From: Pezicula radicicola
Lineage: Eukaryota; Ascomycota; Leotiomycetes; Helotiales; Dermateaceae
DNA: 64,000 nt
NCBI GenBank assembly: GCA_003008705.1
Contig: PDUO01000009.1
Coordinates: forward strand, 558,001 to 622,000
Reading direction: 5' to 3'
Shown: positions 36,620 through 46,388 of the stretch, one piece after another
Position numbering within the stretch: position 1 is the stretch's first letter
Layout: every line of letters starts with the position of its first letter
The notes under the pieces: model-generated
The model's input: only the letters and a program-made list of their open reading frames with translations
What the model was told of the DNA's origin: nothing
Database searches by the model: none
Translations under genes and position numbers: made by a program

Positions 36620-37486
36620 ATGGAACCACCTGCGCCTCCTCCACCGTATTCTCCATATTCAGGGTCTGGGGCGCAGAATTCGCAGCAATATCGGGGGGTA
36701 ACCCTCGTAAATGAAGATGTACATTCTACCAGCCCCTCAATCATAGGTTGATATTTCGCTAACCTTAAGACATAATAGAGTAGGGATATAGTGCGCCACT
36801 ACAACCACGACTTGGAGATATGCTCTCATTCTCACCAATTGCTCATCAGCATTGCTAAAACAACCGACGATCTTCCCCCATTAGCCGTATTCCATCACTG
36901 GAATTCGGTTCACGTTCAATCTTCAATTCCAGCTTCAGTTTCGTCCTCGAACGCTATCCCAGTAAAACTTGGCCATGAAGAACTCAAGCTGCTTCACGGG
37001 CTACGAGACCTTGGTTCCTCTCAACTCCCAGCTACAGATGTATCTAGCTCCGCTAGAATCCACGATTATGTGACCGCCTTGATGGGCCCTTTGGCCTCCT
37101 CAGATTCGGAAAATATCTCCTCCATCCTATCCCGCCTACAAACCGCATCGTCGTCTTCCTCGTTGCAACCTGGTTTTGTTTCTGTACACTTCCTTGCGCT
37201 CGTAGTCCACAGTAACAGCTCAGATGCACTTCTCTCGGGTGGACCGGTGCCAGCCTGGAAGTGGTTCATACCAGCTAATCCTTCTTGGCCAATGAAAAGA
37301 AGCTTATGGAAACCGGATTTGGAGGACTTGCTCACGTATCCAAAATGGAACCCGCAGGGTAAGCAATATTTGCTATTGCAAGGGGTTAGTGAGGAAAGGG
37401 CAGAGGAGCTGAGACGAAGCATGGTTTTGTTTCCTGCTTCCGAGGAGAATGTTACTTCACTTGAGAATAGCGAGAATGCTGGTTAA
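36620..37486 (+). CDS. Conserved protein, function unknown
   Basis: Two exons (36620-36746 and 36792-37486) join to 273 residues. The ATG at 36620 opens a Pro/Tyr-rich start (MEPPAPPPPYSPYSGSG). A 45-nt intron with a GCTAAC branch site is removed and gives SPSIIVRHYNHDLE. The body has a mid-region of Ser-rich linkers and a clear C-terminal block: PGFVSVHFLALVVHS, PVPAWKWFIPANPSWP, KWNPQGKQYLLLQGVS, EERAEELRRSMVLFP. No catalytic motif is seen. Looks like a soluble conserved ascomycete protein. Without the intron the frame is closed upstream by a stop, which supports the splice. Confidence 0.7.
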
Positions 37487-37490
37487 GATA

Positions 37491-37577
37491 TCAATAAATG
37501 TATGACTTATGGCTGTAGTCTCGGTCTGCCAGTGCAAGGGCCGCGAGAGCGAGGATAAGTAATGTAAATGGTGCCAT
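37491..37577 (-). CDS. Tiny ORF with signal peptide (28 aa)
   Basis: An ATG in good context (CCAAGATGG) opens MAPFTLLILALAALALAD, a textbook signal peptide with an ALA-D cleavage site, followed by ten residues (RDYSHKSYIY) and TGA. It lies tail-to-tail, 4 bp from the preceding gene. It could be the first exon of a lost secreted protein, a very short secreted peptide, or chance. Confidence 0.25.
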   Translation of the reverse strand: MAPFTLLILALAALALADRDYSHKSYIY

Positions 37578-39532
37578 CTTGGTGAGAAGGATAATGATGG
37601 AAGGAATAGTTGAATATATGAGAACTATGAGTGATATGTTCAAGTGGAACAGACGAGTTTAAGATATAAGAGACCGTAGAATTCCATCCCATTAAGGATT
37701 TGATGACACTTTTATAGTTAATATCTCAGCTTCTGCTTAACTACCTTCCCCTCTAAACATTATTGCTATTAACAAAATAAACGGTCCTATTTCCCAGCTT
37801 CATTTACCGCCCCAATACCAACACACACAGCTAGGGTACCGCGGCGTAGAACAATTGGTGAGATGCTAAAACCTGCAAGAAGGTGGAGTGAATTGAGTTT
37901 CTGCAACCACTTGATAACCCTCTGCTGTTTTTATCTCTAAATCTTGCAATTTTACCAATAGTTCAAAGCAATGTCTCTGTATATGTATATTATACAGTAC
38001 TAGCGAGCACATCCAACAATAGGAAGATATCCTTGATACACTCGTTATCATAAATGGCTGCCTTACTAGGATATTAAAAATGTAAGACTACCAAAGCGGG
38101 AATCAAATTCATATTTGGAAGGTACAAGACGAGGTATCAGTACAATATTCCCGTTCATTCATGTATACCATCCAGACCTACCAGGACAGGGAGTACTAGC
38201 GACTGAAAAGAACTACTCACAAATCCTCTTGCGGATTACGGAGGTTCGAATTTCTACATTAGGTTTAGAGGCTATAAAGCTGAGAGCCTAGGGGCTGGGG
38301 CAAGATACGAAATCTATAAAAAGACTTTCAAAAGAATCATATTGCTAATTAGTGCTAACTAAACTCGCCTTACATAGAGGGCAGGCCATTTAGTTGGTAG
38401 GCAACTCTGGCACCGTACTCTACTATATCTGTTCGTGGCCATGCTACTGACTTTCCGACAACGAGATATAGCTCCTTTACATCGCCCGCATTAGCTTTAA
38501 GCCACATACTCTCTACATGCCCTATTGAATGTTAATGTGCAATGACCAGTATTTAACTCGATATAGTAAAATACCGCGGATTCTGAACAAGTGATTGGTC
38601 AGACCACCCCTTGGAGTCACGGCCACAATCACCTCGGAATTAACATTTAAAACGGCCTGTAGGTACTTAGTGATCTCACGGAACGGTCCGTAAGGTTAAC
38701 CCGCTCATGCGTGGAATAAAGCTTTCGAAAATAAGCTTTCAGGGCGAACTTCCGAGATCCGAGGCACCTTCTCCTCTTGGCACAAGAGGTTGTCGAATTA
38801 CTCAGTGCGGAAGGGGGGTTGATTGATGCAATTTTGAACTAGAATTGATATAGAATACAAGGAATAGTGAACCCTTGTTTGTTGCATCAATTATGGCAAC
38901 ACCTTTCGTACTATGCCACTTACTTTGCGCTCGCTTCCTTGCAAATGAGTATACTTGCACAAGTGATTGTTCCGAGTCTCTCTTGTCACTGCTTCTCGAG
39001 TTGCTCCTAGCTATGGCTTGTCTCTATAATATTCTACTAGGTTCTAGTAATACTTCTTAAGAAAATGTAAGATAGTACACGACTTTCGACTTAATCGTCT
39101 TAAGTATTAAGTATCTATAGATAGGAATCTCTTTACTCTCCTACTTACTACTAGATAAGGTTACTATAGCTAATCGATATAAGATGTCAAGGGAATGTAT
39201 AAGAGGGGCTGCCACATTGTTGTCTTCTATGCCCTTCGTCTGCCTCACCTGTTTCCGAGACCGTGGCCGGCCAGATGCTGGAGGTTGCTGGATGCTGGAG
39301 GTTGTTGATTGGGAGGGTGCAGGATGTATTGTATCCCGCCGTAAAACCCCCAAGACTCCTTAAATGACAGGCACAAAGGCAGTGCTGCAGTCGAGAATGG
39401 GTTTGAGCATTGATTAAAGACCTTTCTGCCCTGTTGTGAAACACTTACAACATTGTTAGATCTTGCCCGAGTGATAGAGTTAGAATGTAAACTTACGCTC
39501 TAGTAAAGGTATGCATCCCCGGATCTTTCAAC
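37578..39532. other. Intergenic, nothing recognised
   Basis: No conserved frame or tRNA was seen. A 16-bp duplication (GATGCTGGAGGTTG) lies near 39275. The end of the stretch borders the methyltransferase fragment. Confidence 0.45.
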
Positions 39533-39870
39533 TCAGTCCTTACTTTTCCAAGCAGCGCATGTACAGATATTGCTTCCCAACCAGCCTTTGTAAATAACAT
39601 CATCGAGTAATTCTCCATTTCTAATCAGTTTCATCGTCAGTCCCTGATATCTGAAGATGTGACGGACAACAAGAGTAAACTTACCTCCATCTAACATATG
39701 ACAAAGATAATATGCCCCAAGATGTTTTAATTTTCTGCTCTTCGGCCACGGCCCTACAGGTATGATTCTAGATTCCAAATGCACTTTCCCAAATCCTACT
39801 TCCCTGAGCCACCCTGGGACTTTCGGGGTAGGATCAAAGTCCATGCCCATGCCTTTTGCGATCTAATCAT
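39533..39870 (-). pseudogene. SAM methyltransferase C-terminal fragment
   Basis: The frame reads KGMGMDFDPTPKVPGWLREV, then VGPWPKSRKLKHLGAYYLCHMLDG. This matches the late part of LaeA-like class I methyltransferases (the usual pattern is WPKDxxLKELGxW...LDGLEAFS). The SAM-binding N-terminal two-thirds (DIGTGTG-type motif) is absent upstream, where a decayed HET gene begins directly. A GTAAGT donor follows LDG, but no acceptor restores the usual C-terminal helix. I read it as an orphan fragment; a fused gene product is unlikely. Confidence 0.55.
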
Positions 39871-39963
39871 AGTTCGTGCTATAACATAAGAAACAAAGAG
39901 AAAGAGTGTTGCAACAGCTTAACGCAAGTTGCTAAAATAGTAGACTACAATTCAACATCAAAT

Positions 39964-42420
39964 TCAATTTAGTTTAAACTGCATCTTGCTAATTTCTCTG
40001 TTAATGAAAGTCACACAAGAAACAGGGTTCGCCTTGCAATTAGGGTCAATATTATCAAAAACAGTCGAACCTTCATCCAACAAAGCGAATCCAACCCTTG
40101 AGAACCTATCCTCCCAACCCTCATATAACTCTAACAGCAGCCCAGCAAGACAATTAATTACTTTCAGGTAAATAGCTTACAATAGTATGTTCACTCTCAA
40201 CCTCTAAAAGCCATATATCTTACCTAGCTCCGTCTAATATGAGGGTATCAAAGTATCCAACTCCAATCTTCGAAGTACCAAAGAACAAATGGACAGGCCA
40301 CTTCCCGCCATCTGCCTTAATACATGAGCTTAAAAGCATGATTTCGTCTTGTATTTTAACATGTCAGGAAGCAGAAGAGTACTGTGCATCAATAGAGCCT
40401 ATATCTATCACATCCAAGCTACATCTAGTATGGAGATTATAGTCACATTGCCTCCATATAATCTCTCCATTGACCGAGATCCAAGACAACGACAAAGCGC
40501 GAGCTTCCTGGAGCCTATTCAAATGAAGAAAAGAAATCCCAGAAAAGGCGACCTGCTTGCGTCAAACAAGACCTCCTTGGAACGAACATTTCCAGATTCC
40601 CCAATAACACTCATCTCTGACAATCTTTTTCATCTCGTTGATAGGTCCAAGAATAGCTGGTAGCAGATCACTCTACTTCGTAAATTCACGTTCAGTATAC
40701 CGACCTATCATGGTATACCAGAAAAAAACAAGTTCGATAAGGTTCCAGATCTGGGAGAATAGATATCCATAACTTTTTACTCCTGGGATTAGGCTTTAGC
40801 CAGTAAGCCTGCTGTTTGATATCTGGGAGTTAATCACCTTCTGTATAATAACATCGTCTGCACTCGAAGCATAGTCGCTCTTTGCAAAAATGCAAGATTC
40901 TCGTGGAGAGAAGTGGCTCTTGAATATCCAACCCCTTCGGTTCAATACTGTAGACACAATATCGTTGACACTGCTTTTACTACGTGAGTCGAGGTAGAAT
41001 TCACCTCTAATGGAGTGTGATAATCGAGTGAACTGTAAGGTGATTTTATAAAGTCGTATAATTCTTTTTCTCAATGTAAAAATCATTTCGTGCGTACTAA
41101 TCGACAATATAGCTACAAAGGTAAGATATGCGTTTGCATACACGCGGTCCATTTTAGCAGCCTCTATTTTCCCGTCCTCCACATCGTCTTAGACAATACA
41201 TAAGGAATATATCTATAGATAGCGCAGTCCCAGTGCTCTTGTTACTTCTATAACGTCCTTGAAGTCTAATAGCATGCTACGAAGGCCAGATTTTAAAGTA
41301 ATGAGACTGGTCCAAGCTTTCCTCACCCAAAATCAGTACCACGTGAGTACGTTTTGCAGCAAAAACGCTTGGACCAGTCTCATTACTTTAAAATCTGGCC
41401 TTCGTATTCTCCGAGGATAAGTAAGAAACAACGCCGTCGCATATGACACACCAAGAGTAAACTACTCAGCTTAGTGGTACATTCAGAAAGAGCTACTATT
41501 GTAATCATTAATTGTATATATGATGAGGTAAATGTTGCGGTTTGTATACGTAGTCAGACCTATAGTAGAGATGAACAATTTTGCTTACCTCTCAAGAGAG
41601 ATACCAGCCATTCTCGCATTTATGTTATGCGTTTCTGTTTTGAAATGGGTTTTGTAGCTGTTGACAAACTCCAGCAATGACTTAAAGCAATAAATCGGCC
41701 TAGTCTACTCTGTGTAATGATCAAATATGGAGATCCGAGCCATCACCAGGTCTAATATCAATGACCCTGCTTGGTAGCTCCACTTTGAAGTTGGAATTAC
41801 AATATTTATGTTCTTCGGCGCAAAAAAAGATCCAATCTTGAACCATTTCAATATTGCGTCTCGGAAAAAGCTTTCTCACTAAGAAGTCGAGATCCAATCT
41901 TGCCATGAATTGCGGCCGGATTACTTAGAAATAGTGAGTTTTCTTAGTCCTAATTCAATGAGATCATGAGACAACATGACAGAAGGTACCCAGTATTAGA
42001 TACCACCAGACTTTCACAAATGAGAAGTACCTTCATCCGCTTAAATCTCATAAGCAATGGTTCTTGCCGCCGCTATATAAACCTGATTACCAATGTGAAA
42101 GACGACGTGTGTGATCACTCCTCGATTGAACACAATCAAAGGTGCTAGAATCTCAAGTTAATTATTCCACGTCCATAGTTCTAGTTCCTCAGTATCCAGC
42201 AGTTCGCCATCATCGCCGAAAAAAATCAGTATCGTCCCAGATGTCATCGATTTTGTTAGACTTGATCTTCAGCGGCTCTAGGAAGTTTTGGATGGAACGA
42301 CGTCTCAAGGAGAGACATAACTCACATCCAGCGAGTCCTGAAGCTTCTAGAATAGGGAAGCCTGGACATAGGTCGATACGTGATTTGCCGACTCTATACT
42401 GACCTGCTGAAGTATGGTTC
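39964..42420 (-). pseudogene. HET-domain gene, decayed
   Basis: Collinear pieces of a HET (heterokaryon incompatibility) protein lie in order on the minus strand but in different frames. GCELCLSL (about 42340) is the N-terminal cysteine segment; ARLDLDFLVRKLFP and FKVELPSRVIDI (41900-41740) precede the HET domain; AAKMDRVYANAYLTFVAI and NRRGWIFK (41150-40900) are the core; GKWPVHLFFGTSKIGVGYFD (40300) and GLLLELYEGWEDRFSRVGF with a TGA at 39964 are the C-terminus. The HET segment that should carry the SHCWG and DSLCIIQD motifs is missing, replaced by spacer holding a MITE at 41278-41406. Multiple shifts and this loss make it non-functional. HET proteins trigger non-self recognition and cell death in fungi. 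Confidence 0.75.
41278..41406. mobile_element. 129-bp MITE with perfect 40-bp terminal repeats
   Basis: Positions 41278-41317 are the exact reverse complement of 41367-41406 (40 of 40). The ends read TACGAAGGCC...GGCCTTCGTA, so a TA dinucleotide lies at each tip, consistent with a Tc1/mariner-like TA target. The 49-bp loop has no coding capacity. It sits inside the decayed HET gene, at the place where part of the HET domain is lost. Perfect arms suggest a recent insertion. Confidence 0.85.
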
Positions 42421-43171
42421 TTGATGCTAGTAATTTTCTAAAGGTCGATAGGATCGATAACGATCAATTTGCAGTCTTCGCAAAGCATAGCTCCAATTTT
42501 AAAGGCAGAAGCATGAAATAAACTGTCTTAGCAATTCAGGACTTTATGCCAATAAGCATTCTTGCTTCTGTTGTGGAAAGTTGGTGGTGACTCGCAAGAG
42601 AAGAAGTCATCTGCTTTAGGGTGAGTCGTATTAGCAAGTTTGCGACATGCGACTCACGGCACCGAGCTACTTCTGTTATTTCAATTGCGAGATCCCAACG
42701 ACTGCAAACTCATGCCATAATTCATCTACAAGGTAGGTTTATATGAGATATATTGTTTTTTGACCTGACTATCAAGTACAGGACGTGACTTTTTGGCACT
42801 TGCCCTGGGAATGGAAACGAAGAAAGAAAACCTAGAGACAGGATAATTTGAAAAGTACGTCGGGGATAACCAACGAAGTTCATTATAGTATATACAGCAT
42901 ATAAAACCACTCATCGAGTCATCAAGTGAGCTTTAAGGAGTACTGCCCCTGTCTACCAGTCAGCTCTCTTAACAACACTGACCTTCTAACTTGACTTGAC
43001 CATCAGAGCCTCGAGACTTATAAATCCGAAGCCCTCCAAGATGCCACGCAATCTTGTCTGGTAGTGAGTACAGTGCTCACGTACACCTTCGCTCGCAATC
43101 TTGCCCTCTAGCTTGAGTGCCCACAGTTTGCTTTTCGTTTCAAATTTCCAACCCTTTCTACCCATAACTCC
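42421..43171. other. Intergenic, nothing recognised
   Basis: Lies between the decayed HET gene and the AP-3 sigma stop. Short ORFs here have no recognisable family. Confidence 0.45.
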
Positions 43172-43788
43172 TCACCTCCCAGCCCAAGCAAAATTACCTC
43201 CCATTCCCCCCATACCCAGCCCAGCACCCCTCCCCTCATTAACCGGCCTCTTAGCAACCTTCCCCTGCATCCTCACACCCTCAACGACTCTCTCCAACTG
43301 TGTCTCAATAACCACACCACCCACAATCATCTCGCCAAGCGTAGCATGCAACGTCTCAAAGTTAAAGATCAAATCCAGCTCACACACATTTTCGAAGAGC
43401 CTGTCCAGCGCCTCGACGTACACCTGTATCAAATCGATAAGAGCGAGAGGTGACTCTGTGGACGTGGAGATGATGATGAAGTAGAGGGTTGCATAGTGGC
43501 GGTAGGTTACAAGGGAGGGGATGTCGTTGGATTGTGTGCTATCTGTTGTGGTGGAGGTGCCCGAGGATGCGAGAAGAGGAGGCAGGGGGAGGAAGTTACA
43601 GGAACCGGCGGGACGATGGGATACAAGTGTGAAGATCTCGGAGATCAGACGTTGCTGTACACTGGTTTCCTGTGGGGTGTTAGCATGTAAACATCGTGTG
43701 CGGAAACAGATGGACCTACGAGTTGAGTGTAGAATTTTGTCAGGCGCGGCTGCCCAGCATTATTAAAGACCAGTACAGCGTTGATCAT
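43172..43788 (-). CDS. AP-3 adaptor complex sigma subunit
   Basis: Two exons (43788-43720, 43669-43172) join to 188 residues. The start MINAVLVFNNAGQPRLTKFY is the standard opening of the small (sigma) clathrin-adaptor chains (longin-like fold). The core runs YATLYFIIISTSTESPLALI, then QVYVEALDRLFENVCELDLI, and EMIVGGVVIETQLERVVEGV, which fits sigma-3 better than sigma-1 or sigma-2. AP-3 carries cargo such as alkaline phosphatase from Golgi to vacuole. A Ser/Thr-rich insert (about residues 50-75) and a Gly/Met-rich tail (GLGMGGMGGNF) extend it beyond the usual ~150-165 residues, as is common in moulds. Divergent from frataxin. Confidence 0.92.
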
Positions 43789-44151
43789 TTCGACCCGGGT
43801 GGTGGAAGAGGATTACTCCGTACAATGGCAAAAAAAGCGTACTGGTCTTGGGTATCGTACGACTTTCTTTGTGAGATCATAGGTGAGGCTGTCAAGATGG
43901 GGGGAAGGCCAAGAGAAGGCTACGATGTGGTGATTGATGCGACATTCATTGAAGCGAAAACGTGGGGTAGCTTCAAGCTTCCAGAGCTGCCCAGGTGTCT
44001 TTCTCTCCTTCCTTCTCCCCTTCTCCAAACACCGCGCACCGTCATTTCCGCAATCGAATTCGACTTATCAACCAGCTCTCCACGCCACATCCTATAATCT
44101 CGAGACAATTCCCCTCCGTTAAAGCTCCATTCTTGATCAACATCTGAAACA
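43789..44151. promoter_or_regulatory. Divergent promoter: AP-3 sigma / frataxin
   Basis: 363-bp spacer shared by two housekeeping genes, with a CT-rich tract (CTTTCTCTCCTTCCTTCTCC near 44000) on the frataxin sense strand. No known regulatory motif was recognised. Confidence 0.5.
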
Positions 44152-44809
44152 ATGGCGCGAACTACAGCTCTTAAGGTCGCCAGACTTGCAAGCCGTCAAA
44201 CGCTACGCAGCACCAGCACCCGAGTAACCCAAAGAAGCTCAATCACTAATTCAACCCTCCTTCGAAGCACCACCATCACCTCGACTTTCCCATCAAGACC
44301 CTTCTCAACAACCTTTGTCACCCGAAAGGGCATCTCTCCAACATGTGAGGATCCAAAACCTGCCACGGCAGAAGATCACATCCCCGGCGTCGCTCCTGCA
44401 GAGCTCTCTCAGAATTTGTACAATGAGCTGGCAGACGTATATATGGATAATATTGTAGCCAAGCTGGAGGAATTGCAGGAGGACAGAGAAGATGTTGATG
44501 TTGAATATAGCGTTTGTAACTCTTTACTGTCTTGATTCTATCAATTAACGGACGCTACAGGCTGGTGTTCTCACTTTGACGATCCCGCCAAATGGAACAT
44601 ATGTTATTAATAAGCAACCACCTAACAAGCAAATATGGTTGTCGAGTCCAATTTCTGGCCCTAAGCGTTATGACTTCGTTATTTCCAGCGAGGGACAGAA
44701 TGCCAAGGAGGGAACCGGCGCGGGCGATTGGGTATACTTGCGCGATGGCACAAGTCTGAGTGATGTGCTATTGAAGGAGGTGGGAGTTGATGTCAACGAG
44801 ATTATTTGA
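44152..44809 (+). CDS. YFH1: Frataxin, mitochondrial iron chaperone
   Basis: Two exons (44152-44511, 44561-44809) join to 202 residues. Frataxin promotes Fe-S cluster assembly in the mitochondrial matrix, acting on the Nfs1-Isu1 complex. The first ~75 residues are rich in Arg, Ser and Thr without acids, a mitochondrial presequence. The mature fold starts with [20 protein letters not shown], followed by the acidic ridge [11 protein letters not shown], then [20 protein letters not shown] and [18 protein letters not shown], the latter containing the conserved [12 protein letters not shown] motif. The C-terminus, [20 protein letters not shown], completes the domain. The 49-nt intron falls between the acidic ridge and the first strand. 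Confidence 0.96.
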
Positions 44810-45411
44810 GTCATTGTGCCAGAAAAGGGAATTGCACGAGACAGGAAATCGCTCTGCTAGGTGGACCGGAGAAACGATGGTGTGTATGATGTTCATGGAA
44901 ATGGGAATGTGCTATTAGGAACTGCATGAAAAAGTCATGTGCTGTTATGGCTTGTTAAACTTCATATTCTGGCCAGCTCTTTTTGACATTTTCACTGCGT
45001 GACTCATTCTCAGCACACCCTGCCATTTTCGACTTCCTAATCCTCCATGACTCCAAATTTGAACGGCCTGTAGCTTTCATCCAGATTTTGCTCGAGGCAA
45101 TGCCCTGACTTTTTGACTCCCGACTAGAGCCTTCCACCGTACTCGCACATGTGCAAGTCTCCTCCAAATTCAGACCTTCCGTCTCATGAAGCTCTTGCCC
45201 AAAACTCGTCCTCCTGGGCGCGAGGTTTGAGTTGCTTCATTTCCGTAACGACCGACAGATCCCATCTCACCTCCGTTCCTATCCTATGCCAATGGGTGGC
45301 GTACCAAAATCCGAAAGTTATCGTTGTATTGTCGAGTGTATAGAGCAAAGAATTGGTGTCCGAAAATATAGCGAATTTCAGAGGAAGCTGTAAAACATCT
45401 TCAGAAGTTCT
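44810..45411. other. Intergenic between convergent genes
   Basis: 3' regions of frataxin and Dph3. No conserved frame was seen. Confidence 0.5.
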
Positions 45412-45756
45412 TCAAGCAGCAATAGCAACAGCCATCGGTGCTTGTTCCTCCAACTTCAACTTTAGCTGAGCAACCTCGTCCATCTTCGGTGGCAGCTTAT
45501 CCTCATCATAAATTATCAGGATCTTTAGGCTACAGCTCGGACAGATAGCAACATCGCTCGAGCCATTCCTCAACTTCTCGGCTTCGATCGCGAACCTATG
45601 CTCCAAGTCAAAAATCTTGTTTCAAATGAGCAGCGTGGGTGGAGAGGTGGTTTTAACTTACATGTCGCCACATGGACATGGGAAGTAAAACATATCGTCT
45701 TCTTCTTCAAAGGTCATGTCTTCAATTTCGACCTCGTCATAATAGTTGTCTGCCAT
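45412..45756 (-). CDS. DPH3: Dph3/Kti11 CSL-type zinc protein
   Basis: Two exons (45756-45662, 45595-45412) join to 92 residues. Dph3 donates electrons for the first step of diphthamide synthesis on elongation factor 2 and, as Kti11, serves Elongator-dependent tRNA wobble modification. The start MADNYYDEVEIEDMTF is the typical acidic N-terminus. The zinc/iron site is C27-x-C29 (CPCGD) and C50-x2-C53 (CPSC). The donor GTAAGT after GAC AT and the acceptor GCATAG restore CGDMFAIEAEKL. The tail (LPPKMDEVAQLKLKLEEQ) is a short predicted helix, somewhat longer than in yeast (82 aa). All four metal ligands are present. Confidence 0.95.
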
Positions 45757-46388
45757 GACTGCGGTAATGTTGTACCTGGTTGCTGGATAATAGTAGTGGG
45801 GAGAATTAGGAAGGAGCGATCCATGGCGGGGTGACCGAATTTTTATTTGGGTGATGTTGCCTAGCGCGCTGGCTATGTGTGCCTAGGGGATAAGTTAGAT
45901 CTCACCGCTTTGTTCCCTGCCACGCAAAATGTTACTTCAGCGCATGTTATAGGGCTAATTAACGTTCCCCCAAGCAAAGGCGGTAAGACACGCAACTCAT
46001 TGCTTATCCTCCCTATTATGTGGTTACTACACTTACCTACTACCTACTTGTACCTATGCCCAAAAATGATTGATTTGTGGAGGACACTACCCAAGGGCAT
46101 TATATCTTAGCCAACTATACTTCTGACTCCCCAATAGAATCCAAAATAGACCTAGAAGTAAAACCCTCAAAAATGAAAACAATACCTATAACGCAGTACA
46201 GTACAACTAAGTACAAACTAAACATAGACGACAACAGTGTCTTAAGAACGAAATAAGAACCCAAAACTGCAACATTTCCCAGTCTATTAAAACTCCACAA
46301 TTAAAATCTGAAAATATATCTGTTTAATTGCTGCCAAAAACATAGGTGCTTGTCGGATAAAAGAGTAGATCATTTACCAAAAGTGGCT
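45757..46388. other. Intergenic, nothing recognised
   Basis: AT-rich spacer between the Dph3 start and the HET gene stop. No gene was seen. Confidence 0.45.

Noticed and set aside
38220..38280. GGAGGTTCGAATTTCT as a possible tRNA B box
   Set aside because: Lacks the terminal CC and no A box or cloverleaf can be drawn around it.
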